A DNA stretch of 64,000 bases from Paenibacillus sp. FSL R7-0337 (GCF_037969875.1 NZ_CP150218.1:1-64000); one strand, 5' to 3'. Positions 1 to 8,586 are shown, counted from the stretch's first letter. Notes: generated from the sequence alone by a model not told the origin. Made by a program: numbers and translations.

Positions 1-41
1 TTTGCACCGGAGGCTTTTTGCTTAGGAAGACCGGGATGAAT

Positions 42-713
42 TTACTTCAGCTTCGCAAAATAACTGCGCAGCGCCCAGCCGCGTTCCTGACGTTTCTTAT
101 ACTTGGGCAGAGAGCGGTAGACAGCCAGCGATTCGTTAAAAGCAAGCTTGGCGTCCTCAGTCCGTCCCAGCGTCTTGAACATCGAGCCAGCCAGATAATA
201 GGCTTCGCTGGAGGAGGATTGAATCTCCTGGAATTGGCTTACATAATGCAGCGCTTTGTCCTGGTCCACATGCCGAAAAATCTCGGCCAGACGCAGGTAA
301 GGCTGCCCGTATTGCGCCCGGCGGTTGATGTCCAGCCCCTTAAGCATCTGCGCTTCGCCTTCGGGAAGCTGTCCCAGCTTGAGGTTGGCGTATCCCAGCT
401 CCACCCAGTATTCAGCGGACGTCTCATAACGGTCAGCGATGGCGGTCAGCAGCTCCTTGGCCTCGCTGTAGCGTTTGCGTTCAATCAGCAGCCGGGCCAG
501 ATCGAATCTGGCGGTTACATCGTTCGGGTTCTGGGCAATGGTCGTCCGCAGCTTCGACATCTGACGGCTGCGGCGGAATGGCTTGGAGAAGCTGGGCAGA
601 ATGCCGACATAACGGCGGTCCAGGAAATAGAGAACGACAAGCAGGATGATCAGGGCCAGAATCGGATTACCGAGCAGCCGGTAGAGCAGCAGGAAACCTA
701 GAATTTTAATCAT
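42..713 (-). CDS. Membrane-anchored TPR-repeat protein
   Basis: This 223-residue protein has a very hydrophobic N terminus (about residues 3-28, one or two short membrane passes) followed by a basic linker and at least four TPR-like helical hairpins (about 62-88, 98-124, 131-157 and 167-192) with the usual Y/A-x-x-G-x-x-x-x-x-x-G spacing. TPR repeats bind partner proteins, so this is probably a scaffold held at the inner face of the membrane; the partner is unknown. A GGAGGG ribosome binding site lies 11 bases before the ATG. It is monocistronic here and transcribed away from the next gene. The repeat fold is clear, the biological role is not. Confidence 0.8.
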   Translation of the reverse strand: MIKILGFLLLYRLLGNPILALIILLVVLYFLDRRYVGILPSFSKPFRRSRQMSKLRTTIAQNPNDVTARFDLARLLIERKRYSEAKELLTAIADRYETSAEYWVELGYANLKLGQLPEGEAQMLKGLDINRRAQYGQPYLRLAEIFRHVDQDKALHYVSQFQEIQSSSSEAYYLAGSMFKTLGRTEDAKLAFNESLAVYRSLPKYKKRQERGWALRSYFAKLK

Positions 714-786
714 GGATATGAATTCCCTCCGTTACGTGTGTGGTTCGATTGCGCTTCCTGCAAGTTGGATATGAATAGGCAGGGTA

Positions 787-816
787 ATTATACCATATCA
801 TCCTTTTTTGAAGCCA
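787..816 (-). promoter_or_regulatory. Probable extended -10 promoter of the TPR gene
   Basis: Read on the minus strand, TATAAT at 792-787 is preceded by TGG, giving the extended -10 form TGnTATAAT. A weak -35 (TGGCTT) lies 18 bases upstream. It sits about 75 bases before the TPR gene start and points at it. Confidence 0.5.
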
Positions 817-985
817 CGCAAAAAAGAGTCACGGTGCGCTCGTTCGTTAGACCGGGACGATCGGTGGGACTCTTGCTTCTGCCCTGCACAGCTGTAATTG
901 ACAGCCTGCCTTAGAAGTCATAAGCTTTGTGTACAGTTAAATTGTTTCATGGCTATATTAGCTCTTACAGAAAGAAGGATGAAAC

Positions 986-1987
986 ATGGACACATTGGCA
1001 AGCAAGGTCCAGCTGCGTCCCCTGGGACGCTCTGAGCTGTCCGTATCACCGCTAGGTCTGGGCTGCTGGCAGTTCAGCCGGGGCAGCGGAATCGTAGGCC
1101 GCTACTGGAGCAACATTACAGATGAGGATATTCTGGATATTGTGCGGGTCAGCCTGGAAGGCGGCATGAACTGGGTGGATACGGCAGAAATCTATGGCGG
1201 CGGCAAATCTGAGCAGGCGCTGGCTCATGTGCTGGATCAGCTGAAGAAGGAGGGCAGTCCCCATGCGGCTCCGCTGATTGCGACCAAATGGTGGCCGATG
1301 CTGCGGACGGCAGGCTCAATTACCTCTACTATCGGCCAGCGCATCGCCTGTCTGGGCGGTAGAGGGATTGATCTCTATCAGATCCATCAGCCGTTCTCGT
1401 TATCCTCCATTGCCAGTGAGATGAAGGCGATGGCAGGATTGGTGAAGGCCGGCAAAATCCGTCATGTCGGAGTGAGCAATTATTCCGCCAAGCAGATGAC
1501 AGAAGCGCACCGGCTGCTGAAGACCTACGGTCTGTCGCTCGTATCGAATCAGGTCAAATATAATCTGCTTCACCGGAATATCGACCAGAATGGTCTCATG
1601 GCGGCTGCTAAGGAGCTGGGAATCTCGATCATCGCGTATTCTCCGCTTGAGCAGGGCATCCTGACCGGCCGCTTCCATAATGATCCTTCACAGGTGGCTG
1701 CCGTCTCGCGTTCCCGGCGGATGATGTCCGGCCTGGACGACAAGAGCCTGACCCGCAGTAAGCCGCTAATCACTTCGCTGACTGCGCTGGCTGACAAATA
1801 CGGGGTTACTCCCGGGCAGATCGCGCTGAACTGGCTGATTCATTATCATGGCGACACTGTAGTTGCCATTCCCGGCGCGTCCAAGGCCCGCCATGCGCGG
1901 GAGAATGTCGGTGCCATGAGCTTCCGGTTGGAGCCGGAGGAGCTGGAGCTGCTGAACGAGGCTTCCTGGGCAGCCTTGAAGAAGTAA
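986..1987 (+). CDS. Aldo/keto reductase
   Basis: This 333-residue NAD(P)H-dependent oxidoreductase has the AKR (beta/alpha)8 barrel and the family length. The catalytic tetrad is visible: D65 and Y70 in the VDTAEIYGGG segment, K101 in IATKWW and H134 in YQIHQP. The late segment VVAIPGASKARHARENVGA is the usual C-terminal cofactor-binding region. Such enzymes reduce aldehydes or ketones, but the substrate cannot be read from sequence. The ATG follows a good site (GAAGGATGAAAC). The next gene starts 36 bases downstream on the same strand, so the two may be co-transcribed up to the terminator near 2440. Confidence 0.9.
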   Translation: MDTLASKVQLRPLGRSELSVSPLGLGCWQFSRGSGIVGRYWSNITDEDILDIVRVSLEGGMNWVDTAEIYGGGKSEQALAHVLDQLKKEGSPHAAPLIATKWWPMLRTAGSITSTIGQRIACLGGRGIDLYQIHQPFSLSSIASEMKAMAGLVKAGKIRHVGVSNYSAKQMTEAHRLLKTYGLSLVSNQVKYNLLHRNIDQNGLMAAAKELGISIIAYSPLEQGILTGRFHNDPSQVAAVSRSRRMMSGLDDKSLTRSKPLITSLTALADKYGVTPGQIALNWLIHYHGDTVVAIPGASKARHARENVGAMSFRLEPEELELLNEASWAALKK

Positions 1988-2023
1988 CCTGTAAGGAACC
2001 CATAAGTCTGGTGGTGAACACAA

Positions 2024-2386
2024 ATGAATGAGAAGCATTGGCTCGTGGTACAGTATCCCTTGAAGAGCGTCAAGGGAAGCAAGCGTGATGAATGGCTTAG
2101 AGACAAAGTAACCGATTACTTGAATCTGTTCCTGGCGGATGCCGAACTTGGTTATGTGGATGGCTTTGATATGGGCAAGAGTATGGCTGACCCGGCCAAA
2201 TATGTGCTTAATCTATTCTGCGTAGTGACAGATGAAGCCCGCGGAATTGCTCTGGTTAAGAGAGTCTTAAAAGATCACAGGCTCGACTATACTCGCATCA
2301 CCATCGCCACGATGCCTTTTGAGGGCGGAGGAACGTATATGCTGAAATATGCCTCTAAGAAAGGCGTGACTGATTTTTCGTTGTAG
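2024..2386 (+). CDS. Conserved-looking hypothetical protein, 120 aa
   Basis: This 120-residue soluble protein belongs to no family I recognise. It is mixed alpha/beta in appearance, with charged N-terminal helices (SKRDEWLRDKVTDYLN) and a C-terminal strand-rich part ending TYMLKYASKKGVTDFSL. It has no cysteines apart from one in NLFCVV, and no signal or membrane segment. It follows the aldo/keto reductase by 36 bases and is closed by a strong hairpin terminator, so it is probably the second gene of that unit. Codon use matches its neighbours. Confidence 0.65.
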   Translation: MNEKHWLVVQYPLKSVKGSKRDEWLRDKVTDYLNLFLADAELGYVDGFDMGKSMADPAKYVLNLFCVVTDEARGIALVKRVLKDHRLDYTRITIATMPFEGGGTYMLKYASKKGVTDFSL

Positions 2387-2431
2387 CCATTATTTAGTAG
2401 AGCTGATGAATGAATAGAATGATACTCAGCG

Positions 2432-2467
2432 GCGGACCCGGACTTTGATTTTCAAGTCCGGGTCCGC
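2432..2467 (+). terminator. Hairpin terminator after the AKR unit
   Basis: A perfect 14-bp stem (GCGGACCCGGACTT at 2432-2445, complement at 2454-2467) with an 8-base loop lies 45 bases past the stop codon. The following tail is only moderately T-rich (TATTTCCATTTTT). Confidence 0.7.
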
Positions 2468-2585
2468 TATTTCCATTTTTCTGAGATGAAACTGTTTAGG
2501 ACTGGAAAGAGCAGGTTATATAAGGGATAAGATACTTCGCACTCACGCAAATAAGGTGAAGATTATGGAAGGAGGTTGAACTTCA

Positions 2586-2744
2586 ATGAGTATGAGCGTA
2601 CATAACCTTATGGCTTTTAATCATCAGTTTTTTAGACCTCAGCCTGTTGTCCATCCCAAAGCGCAGAGACAGGAAGACAAAGTCCAGAGCTTTCAGGAAG
2701 TCCTTAACGAGAAGCTAAGCAAATATGGCGACATGAAGAAATAA
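2586..2744 (+). CDS. Small protein, 52 aa, unknown function
   Basis: An ATG at 2586 follows an excellent ribosome binding site (AAGGAGGT, spacing about 10) and opens a 52-codon frame ending in TAA. The product begins MSMSVHNLMAFNHQFF, has a proline-rich middle (RPQPVVHP) and a charged helical C terminus (KVQSFQEVLNEKLSKYGDM). It is soluble, with no signal peptide or cysteines. A terminator hairpin follows at 2816, so it looks like a complete monocistronic unit. The FQEVLNEKL stretch is faintly like the start of flagellar-operon small proteins, but this is too weak to name. The case for expression rests on the ribosome binding site, frame and terminator. Confidence 0.6.
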   Translation: MSMSVHNLMAFNHQFFRPQPVVHPKAQRQEDKVQSFQEVLNEKLSKYGDMKK

Positions 2745-2815
2745 GCAATGGTGCAGCAGAACTATTTTCCACAGAAGATCTTGCAGCAAATCATAGAGCC
2801 TTCAGCAAAAGCAGC

Positions 2816-2854
2816 AAAAAGGTGCCTCCCGGAACTCGGAAGGCACCTTTTTTG
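2816..2854. terminator. Bidirectional hairpin terminator
   Basis: The stem GGTGCCT/AGGCACC (2821-2827 and 2841-2847), with an inner CCG/CGG pair, is flanked by an A-run on the left and a T-run on the right. It can end transcription of the small gene at 2586 and of the minus-strand HNH unit. Confidence 0.8.
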
Positions 2855-3025
2855 TTGTTTAGGAAAGTATAGTTTTCTCCTTTTGTGGACAAGGTGCGTG
2901 TGGATTAGTGGATAAGAGGTGCGGCATATGTCCCAAATGTATGCGGAAAACAGTATACATTCGGTGCTGGGCGAAGGTAATCCTATTCACCTCGAAGCAC
3001 TTGCTTCATCCTGCTTCCCAGCAGA

Positions 3026-3331
3026 TTAGCGTTTGCTTCGTACGCGCTTTGATTTGCGCAGCTTCGGTTCGGAGCCCGGTGCCTGCCGCATGATCCATCT
3101 CAGATAAGCGGCAATCTGCGGGTCGCTCCGCAGGCTGTCCAGTGTCGTAAGGCCAAGAACAACGAGATCGCTGTTGGTATACAGGGCATGAATCTGCCGG
3201 TGGCAAGCGTTGCACAGAAGGGCAGTCGGGAGCAGGCTGCCGCCTTTCTTGCGGGGGATCAGATGGTGAACGGTAGTTGCAAGAGGAGAACGGCCGCACA
3301 GCTCACACGTGTCCAAGGCCCGGGCAGTCAT
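3026..3331 (-). CDS. Small HNH-fold protein (YisB-like)
   Basis: This 101-residue protein carries an HNH nuclease core: CELC near residue 9 and LCNACH near 39 form the two zinc knuckles, and HHLIPRKKGG holds the catalytic histidine pair. The C-terminal tail is very basic (KLRKSKRVRSKR), suited to nucleic-acid contact. The size and order resemble the small B. subtilis YisB-type HNH proteins, whose role is not established. The start lies 3 bases after the stop of the upstream gene (3335-3547), indicating translational coupling. It is isolated from any restriction or phage genes. Confidence 0.8.
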   Translation of the reverse strand: MTARALDTCELCGRSPLATTVHHLIPRKKGGSLLPTALLCNACHRQIHALYTNSDLVVLGLTTLDSLRSDPQIAAYLRWIMRQAPGSEPKLRKSKRVRSKR

Positions 3332-3334
3332 CTC

Positions 3335-3547
3335 TTAAGGCCGCACTTCAAAGAATTCACAGCGGCTGCGCGAATAATAGGTTAGATCACTGACCCGCGA
3401 CTGGATCACAACATCCGAATCGGTGAACCGCACTATAGTAGCGCCGGAATTCACCAGATGGTCATCCTGGAAGACGCGGACGGGTAGCTTGTGGTCAATC
3501 GCTTCCTGCAGATCCTGATCAGTGAGTAGTGGTCGGTTGATGGGCAT
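3335..3547 (-). CDS. Hypothetical protein, 70 aa
   Basis: This small soluble protein begins MPINRPLLTDQDLQEA. I chose the ATG at 3547 because it has AAAGGAG 11 bases upstream; a longer open frame to 3592 has no such site. The C-terminal half alternates strands (VRVFQDDHLVNSGATIVRF, DVVIQSRVSDLTYY), suggesting a small beta barrel. The family is not recognised. It is co-directional with and 3 bases upstream of the HNH gene, so the two are probably a two-gene operon. Confidence 0.6.
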   Translation of the reverse strand: MPINRPLLTDQDLQEAIDHKLPVRVFQDDHLVNSGATIVRFTDSDVVIQSRVSDLTYYSRSRCEFFEVRP

Positions 3548-3764
3548 GGGATATAAATCTCCTTTAGATTGGGATAACTGCTGCTTCAGCAATTATATCA
3601 TTTGATAAATTTTAGTTCGACCTATGAAGGAACTGAATGCTAGTAATATTGCGGTTTTTTTCCAGATTAGTGTTGTTAAGTAAGGGAATTGAAAATATAA
3701 TATTCGTATGTTTGTTCGTTTCAATACATTAGTTTTGAAGAGTGAAAACGGGAGGGGGACATTC

Positions 3765-3977
3765 GTGAGTAAGGTCGTATTACTAATTTCAAGTGTCGTT
3801 GTAGGTGTGCTTATAATGATATCACCAGGATTTATCACTGGGCATACTTTCGGCTCAACACAATACCAAGGTAGCCTCTATATTGCTGAGTTTGTTGTAA
3901 GAAGTTTGGCTTTAATTATTGGATTGATGGTCATATACGATGGAATCAAATCCTTTTTTAAAAAGACAGGAAAATAG
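3765..3977 (+). CDS. Small two-helix membrane protein, 70 aa
   Basis: A GTG start at 3765 has GGAGGGGG nine to ten bases upstream; an in-frame ATG at 3708 would add 19 residues without a site. The product has two hydrophobic segments (about residues 3-22 and 42-62) joined by a short polar loop (TGHTFGSTQYQG) and a basic tail (KSFFKKTGK). It is a probable inner-membrane protein of unknown function. It is convergent with the split nuclease gene, with a shared terminator between them. Confidence 0.55.
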   Translation: MSKVVLLISSVVVGVLIMISPGFITGHTFGSTQYQGSLYIAEFVVRSLALIIGLMVIYDGIKSFFKKTGK

Positions 3978-3990
3978 ATCACAATAACAA

Positions 3991-4015
3991 AACCCCGGAT
4001 CGTAATTCCGGGGTT
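3991..4015. terminator. Bidirectional terminator between convergent genes
   Basis: A perfect 9-bp stem AACCCCGGA/TCCGGGGTT with a 7-base loop lies between the small membrane protein gene (plus) and the nuclease gene (minus). It is flanked by short A and T runs and can serve both. Confidence 0.8.
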
Positions 4016-4019
4016 AAAT

Positions 4020-4987
4020 CTATTCACACGCCACTCCGTCACCCTCTCGATCAAGCTTTCTAGAGTATCCAGGCTCTCCAGCATAGATCGGCGCAGCACC
4101 GGCTGCTCTCACGGCTGAACAGTTCTTGTAGTAAACCTCTTGAACTGGTTGCGGGGTTGCTTTTGGTTTCTGTTTTTTAGTAGCGGTAGGCTTAGGTGTG
4201 GCTGTAGGCTTAGGTGAAGGTTTAACTCTGGCAGTGGGCTGGATAGTAGCTTTAGCCACAACGGTATCATCATATCCTTTATCAGTTGCGTAATCTTTTA
4301 AGCTCCATATCCCTAATTTTGCTGCTTGAGCTTTTTTCTGGATTGACCTGAAATGATCAACATTTTTCACATTCGGCTGAAAGACAGCGACTCGTGCAAG
4401 ACCTTTCTCCAGCAGCAATTCATTTACCATTTTATCATCAACATAGGCGTAAGCAAGGATACGTCCGTACTGGTCACGTTCGGATACATCAAATTCAAGT
4501 CTGACTGTATGATCCTTAAGCAACTTTGTTGTAAACGCACTCGCCTCTGGCCCGAAGGGCTGTACAGGTTTTATTTCAGGAGTGTCGATTAGGATGAGCC
4601 GCACCTTTTCAGACTTTCCATCTAATTTGACTGTGAAGGTATCACCATCAGTAACTGCGGGACCTTTGCTTCAATGGTTTTTGCATTCATAGACAAGCTG
4701 GTAAGTTCAGCATTCTTCTTAGTGGTTTCAGATTTAAGTACATAAGTGTCAAGAACTTCCGTGTGGTCATCAGTCTTATTAGCAGCTTGTTCCAAGGGAG
4801 AGGCTTTTGGAATTGCAATCACGAACAAAATAAAAAATATAATAAACATAACAGCAGAATACTTGGTAATTGTTTTTCGATTTCCCCAGCGAACAATGGT
4901 CGGCTTAAACATGCCAACGAACCAAAAAATAATTACAGCAAGTGAGGCAAGAAGAAAGTTCATCCCTAAGGCTTCTCTCAAGGACAT
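4020..4987 (-). pseudogene. Membrane-anchored thermonuclease with Excalibur domain, frameshifted
   Basis: Two minus-strand frames encode one protein. The first (4622-4987) gives two membrane segments (LLASLAVIIFWFVGMF and AVMFIIFFILFVIAIP), a linker and the start of a staphylococcal-nuclease domain ending at KVP. The second (4020-4604) continues from RLILIDTPE through the nuclease fold, a Pro/Thr/Lys-rich linker and a C-terminal Excalibur calcium-binding domain (DREGDGVACE). Reading past the break in the second frame restores VTDGDTFTVKLDG, the canonical nuclease start, so one base (expected G after CCG, near 4658) is missing. The span is 968 bp, one short of a multiple of three. The domain would act outside the cell as a Ca-dependent nuclease. 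The start is uncertain: the frame stays open upstream to about 5085 but has no ATG, GTG or TTG. It may be a true pseudogene or a sequencing error. Confidence 0.8.
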
Positions 4988-5100
4988 GCCTGTAAAAATA
5001 GCAATTTCTAATAAAGCGATGATTCCGATGGAAATTAGAAGCTTTTTTGATCTAAATATTAAAACCCCCCTTTGTACGTCTACCTTTTAAACTATCGGTA

Positions 5101-5120
5101 ATTTACAAATATTTGTAAAT
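5101..5120. promoter_or_regulatory. Perfect 20-bp AT-rich palindrome
   Basis: ATTTACAAAT followed directly by its complement forms a perfect 20-bp palindrome in the gap between the nuclease gene and the sugar-binding protein gene. It is centred about 150 bases before the binding-protein start and could be an operator for either divergent unit. No regulator can be assigned. Confidence 0.45.
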
Positions 5121-5258
5121 ACTGTAATGATAAAAACTCTCCAGTTTTAGAATCGTAAGTATTTCTACCATAAATCAGCAATATGCCTCCTCAAAAAAAA
5201 CAGTGGCCTACGGTACACTAAATCTTGTAAAAGAAACCTTTGAGAGGGGTACAGAGGA

Positions 5259-6620
5259 ATGAAAAAAACAAAGAACCTGGCGCTGGCGCTGGTCTCCATC
5301 ATGCTCATGAGCTCACTTGCAGCATGCGGAGGAAGTAACAACGGCGAGAACAAGGCTGCAGAAGGAAATTCGGGTAACAAGGGATCAAGCACAGCAGCAC
5401 CGGCAGCTGAAGGAGACAAGGCAGAGTCCGTAGAGAAGGTGGAGCTGTCGTTCTGGACGCTGGGCAATGTGAACTACGAAGAGCTGGCTGCTGCCTACAC
5501 CAAGGAACATCCTAACGTAACCATTAAAATTCAGAATACCGGTGACCAGACGGCCCACCACAACAATCTGACCACAGCACTCTCGGCGGGTTCAGGCGCT
5601 CCTGACATTTTCCAGCTTGAGATCGGTTTCATGGAACGCTTCCTGGGAGCCCAGGACAAATTCTATAACCTGAATGACCTCGGAGCCAAAGACATCCAGG
5701 CCAACTATCTCGACTGGAAATGGAAGCAGGCTTCCTCCATCGACGGCAGCTTCCAGCTCGGACTTCCGACAGATATCGGCCCGACAGTAGTCTACTACCG
5801 TACGGACCTGGCTGAAGCAGCCGGACTGCCAAGCGACCCTGAAGGCTTCGGCGCAGCGATTGATACGTGGGACAAATTCGCCACGGTAGCAAAAGCATTC
5901 AAAGACAAGACAGGCAAGTATTTCTCCGACCTGACCGATCTGACGTACAATGCGCTTCGTGACCAGTCGGCGGACGAGATCTATTTCAGCAAAGCAGACG
6001 GCAGCTTCATCGGCGATACCAATCCGCAGGTGAAGAAGGCGTATGACTTTACCGTTAAAGGCATTCAAGAAGGCTGGATCAGCAATGTAATGCTCTGGTC
6101 GCCTGAATGGGGCCAAGGCATGAACGATGGATCGTTCGCCGTCGTGATGGGCCCGGCCTGGATGGCCGGCAATATCAAGAGCAACGCGCCGGACTCTTCC
6201 GGCAAATGGAGAATTGCCCAGCTTCCTGAGGGCGCAGGTAACTGGGGCGGTTCGTTCATCACGCTGCCGAAGGAAGGCAAGCACTCCAAGGAAGCATATG
6301 ATTTCATCCAGTGGCTCGTGAACAAGGATAACCAGCTGGAATCCTTCAAGACCAAAGGCCTGATGCCTTCTATTCCTGCCCTGTACGAAGATCCTGCTTT
6401 CGTAGATTTCAAGGATGACTTCTTCGGCGGACAGCAGACGGCGGTGGAATTCGGCAAAGCGGCTAACCGCGTGAAGCCGGTATACTACGGACCGCTGCAT
6501 GACCAGACCGATACCTTCTTCAAGAATGCGCTGAAAAACGTGCTGGAGAAGAAAGCCGATCCGGCTAAAGAGTGGGACTCTGCTGTGAAGCAGGCAAAAA
6601 CTCTTGCAGAACGCGGCTAA
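5259..6620 (+). CDS. Sugar ABC transporter substrate-binding lipoprotein
   Basis: This 453-residue family 1 extracellular solute-binding protein has a lipoprotein signal with lipobox SSLAAC (lipidated C23), then a Gly/Asn/Ala-rich linker to about residue 50. The mature domain shows the family pattern: VELSFWTLG, PNVTIKIQNT, SGSGAPDIFQLE, a hinge region with PTDIGPTVVYYRTDL, and late PAWMAGNI and WGGSFITLPKEGKHSKEAYDFIQWL. It captures a mono- or oligosaccharide outside the membrane and delivers it to the two permeases downstream. No ATPase gene is in the cluster, so a shared MsmX-type ATPase is likely. A hairpin at 6655 may set its expression above that of the permeases. Confidence 0.9.
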   Translation: MKKTKNLALALVSIMLMSSLAACGGSNNGENKAAEGNSGNKGSSTAAPAAEGDKAESVEKVELSFWTLGNVNYEELAAAYTKEHPNVTIKIQNTGDQTAHHNNLTTALSAGSGAPDIFQLEIGFMERFLGAQDKFYNLNDLGAKDIQANYLDWKWKQASSIDGSFQLGLPTDIGPTVVYYRTDLAEAAGLPSDPEGFGAAIDTWDKFATVAKAFKDKTGKYFSDLTDLTYNALRDQSADEIYFSKADGSFIGDTNPQVKKAYDFTVKGIQEGWISNVMLWSPEWGQGMNDGSFAVVMGPAWMAGNIKSNAPDSSGKWRIAQLPEGAGNWGGSFITLPKEGKHSKEAYDFIQWLVNKDNQLESFKTKGLMPSIPALYEDPAFVDFKDDFFGGQQTAVEFGKAANRVKPVYYGPLHDQTDTFFKNALKNVLEKKADPAKEWDSAVKQAKTLAERG

Positions 6621-6654
6621 CCTGTAATTAGCGGGGAACAGGCTTCCCCAAATG

Positions 6655-6690
6655 TCCGGATTCACGGAGTATTCCCTCTGTGAATCCGGA
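6655..6690 (+). other. Intercistronic stem-loop (attenuator or mRNA stabiliser)
   Basis: An 11-bp perfect stem (TCCGGATTCAC at 6655-6665, complement at 6680-6690), extendable by GGAG/CTCT pairing, lies between the binding protein and first permease genes. The tail (TTTAGATATG) is poor in T, so partial termination or 3' end protection is more likely than a full stop. Confidence 0.6.
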
Positions 6691-6719
6691 TTTAGATATG
6701 AATTCCCTGGAGGTGTGAC

Positions 6720-7670
6720 ATGGCAGAGCCCGTAATTACGAGTCCGCATGCCGAGAGCAAACGACCTTTCCTCACTGAACAAAGACGGAGCCGCTTCACT
6801 GCGTATACTTTCATTTCACCGTTCTTTATTCTGTTCTCGATATTCGGACTATATCCAATCTTCTTCACATTCTATTTATCGTTCTACAAGTGGGATGCCT
6901 TAGGTCCAATGAAATACGTCGGCTTCAAGAACTTCGAGCTGATCACCACGGACCCGACCTTCTGGATCTCCTTCAGTAACACGCTCATTATGGGGCTCAT
7001 GGGTACTGTGCCGCAGGTTATGCTGGCGCTGCTTCTGGCGGTGCTGCTGCATTCGGGGATGACCCGGTTCAAGAAGACCTTCCGCATCCTTTATTTCATG
7101 CCGAATATCACTTCGATCGTGGCGGTTACACTGGTATTCAGTACGCTGTTCGGCAATAACGGAATGATCAACTGGCTGCTTAACGGAATCGGGGTAGAGA
7201 GCATGGCCTTCAACTCCGGCTGGTGGGGGGTCAAAATTGCCATCTCCACCATGGTCATGTGGCGCTGGACGGGCTACAATGCGATCCTGTTCCTCTCAGG
7301 CCTGCAGAGCATTCCGATGGACCTGTACGAATCCGCCAAAATTGACGGGGCCAACCGCAGACAGCAGCTGTTCTTCATTACACTGCCGCTGCTTAAGCCG
7401 TTCATTATCTTCGTTTCCCTGCAATCTACTATCGGTGCCCTGCAGCTCTTCACAGAGCCTTATGTCTTCCTCGGCCAATCCGGTACCGGATCTACCCGGC
7501 AGGAAGGGATTACGATGGTTACTTACTTGTACAGTGAGGCCTTCCGTAACGGCTTCTTCGGCACGGCGGCGGCTACAGCAGTTCTGCTGTTCCTCGTTAC
7601 GATACTGTTCTCTGTCCTCAATATGCTGATCTCAAGAGGCGGCAGAGAGACTGGAGGGAAAAAAGCGTGA
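6720..7670 (+). CDS. Sugar ABC transporter permease (MalF type)
   Basis: This 316-residue integral membrane protein has six predicted segments beginning with AYTFISPFFILFSIFGLYP. The EAA loop that contacts the ATPase is visible as YESAKIDGANRRQQLFFITLPLLKP, shown here only in outline (about residues 200-222). The N-terminal 25 residues are polar and basic, as in Gram-positive MalF/UgpA-type subunits. The start has GGAGGTG five bases upstream. It overlaps the next permease gene by 4 bases, so the two membrane subunits are made in equal amounts and form the channel. Confidence 0.92.
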   Translation: MAEPVITSPHAESKRPFLTEQRRSRFTAYTFISPFFILFSIFGLYPIFFTFYLSFYKWDALGPMKYVGFKNFELITTDPTFWISFSNTLIMGLMGTVPQVMLALLLAVLLHSGMTRFKKTFRILYFMPNITSIVAVTLVFSTLFGNNGMINWLLNGIGVESMAFNSGWWGVKIAISTMVMWRWTGYNAILFLSGLQSIPMDLYESAKIDGANRRQQLFFITLPLLKPFIIFVSLQSTIGALQLFTEPYVFLGQSGTGSTRQEGITMVTYLYSEAFRNGFFGTAAATAVLLFLVTILFSVLNMLISRGGRETGGKKA

Positions 7671-8530
7671 GTACACTGCGTATGTTCAGAAAAAAACCGG
7701 ATGATCCCGGCTTCTTCGGCAAGCTGGGCTTCTATCTTCTCCTGATTCTCGGAGCACTGGTCTCCATCTTCCCGTTCTATTGGATGTTTGTGGTCGGGAC
7801 GAATGACAAGGGAGCCGTGTTCCACGTACCGCCGCTGCTCACCATCGGAGACCAGTTCTTCGAGAACTTCAAGCGGGTACTGGATAAATCGGACTTCTTT
7901 CAGGCGCTCGGCAACTCGCTGTTCGTCTCGTCCATGGTGACGGTCTCGGTCGTGTTCTTCTGTACACTGGCCGGGTATGCTTTTGCCAAATATGAATTCC
8001 CTGGTAAAAACGTGCTGTTCGTCTTCGTTATCGCCACCCTGATCGTTCCACAGCAGCTTGGCGTATTGCCAACCTATGTCATTATGGCCAAGCTTCACTG
8101 GATTGACAGCTTCAAGGCGCTGATTGTTCCGGCTATGGTCAATGCCTTCGGCATCTTCTGGATGCGGCAGTACATCTCCTCGGCCGTGCCTACTGAACTG
8201 ATCGAAGCCGGGCGTATTGACGGGGGAGGACACTTCCGGATTTTCTGGAGAATTGCCGTTCCGGTCATTACACCGGCGATGGCTACCCTGGGCATTCTGA
8301 ATTTCATGACGGTATGGAATGACTTCTTCTGGCCGCTGGTGGTCTTGAAGAACAAGGAGCATTTCACGATTCAGATTGCATTGCAGCAGTTGTTCACTAC
8401 ACGTGACGGTCTCGATTACGGGATGATTATGTCCGCTACCTTCACGGCCACACTGCCGCTGCTGGTTGTCTTCCTGCTGTTCAGCCGTTGGGTGATTGCC
8501 GGACTGACTTCAGGCGCCATCAAGAGTTAA
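7667..8530 (+). CDS. Sugar ABC transporter permease (MalG type)
   Basis: This 287-residue second channel subunit starts at a GTG overlapping the stop of the first permease, with GGAGGG just upstream. Six membrane segments are predicted. The EAA loop reads IEAGRIDGGGHFRIFW followed by VPVITP, at about residues 183-208. It ends with VIAGLTSGAIKS, the conserved C terminus of carbohydrate permeases of this class. With the binding protein at 5259 and an ATPase encoded elsewhere it completes a CUT1-type sugar importer. Confidence 0.92.
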   Translation: MSTLRMFRKKPDDPGFFGKLGFYLLLILGALVSIFPFYWMFVVGTNDKGAVFHVPPLLTIGDQFFENFKRVLDKSDFFQALGNSLFVSSMVTVSVVFFCTLAGYAFAKYEFPGKNVLFVFVIATLIVPQQLGVLPTYVIMAKLHWIDSFKALIVPAMVNAFGIFWMRQYISSAVPTELIEAGRIDGGGHFRIFWRIAVPVITPAMATLGILNFMTVWNDFFWPLVVLKNKEHFTIQIALQQLFTTRDGLDYGMIMSATFTATLPLLVVFLLFSRWVIAGLTSGAIKS

Positions 8531-8586
8531 CCGTCTATCTATTCTATAAGTAAGAGGATTTACAGAATGCTGTGAAGAATAATAAT

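Noticed and set aside
821..874. Possible minus-strand terminator AAGAGTC/GACTCTT with a T-run
   Set aside because: The stem is only 7 bp with a 37-base loop, and no minus-strand gene lies upstream to be terminated.
2936..2961. Inverted repeat AATGTAT/ATACATT in the gap before the HNH gene
   Set aside because: Only 7 bp with a 12-base loop and no T tail; it is not clearly above chance.
5592..6782. 396-codon minus-strand frame opposite the binding-protein gene
   Set aside because: Antisense shadow of a well-recognised solute-binding protein; composition unlike a real protein.
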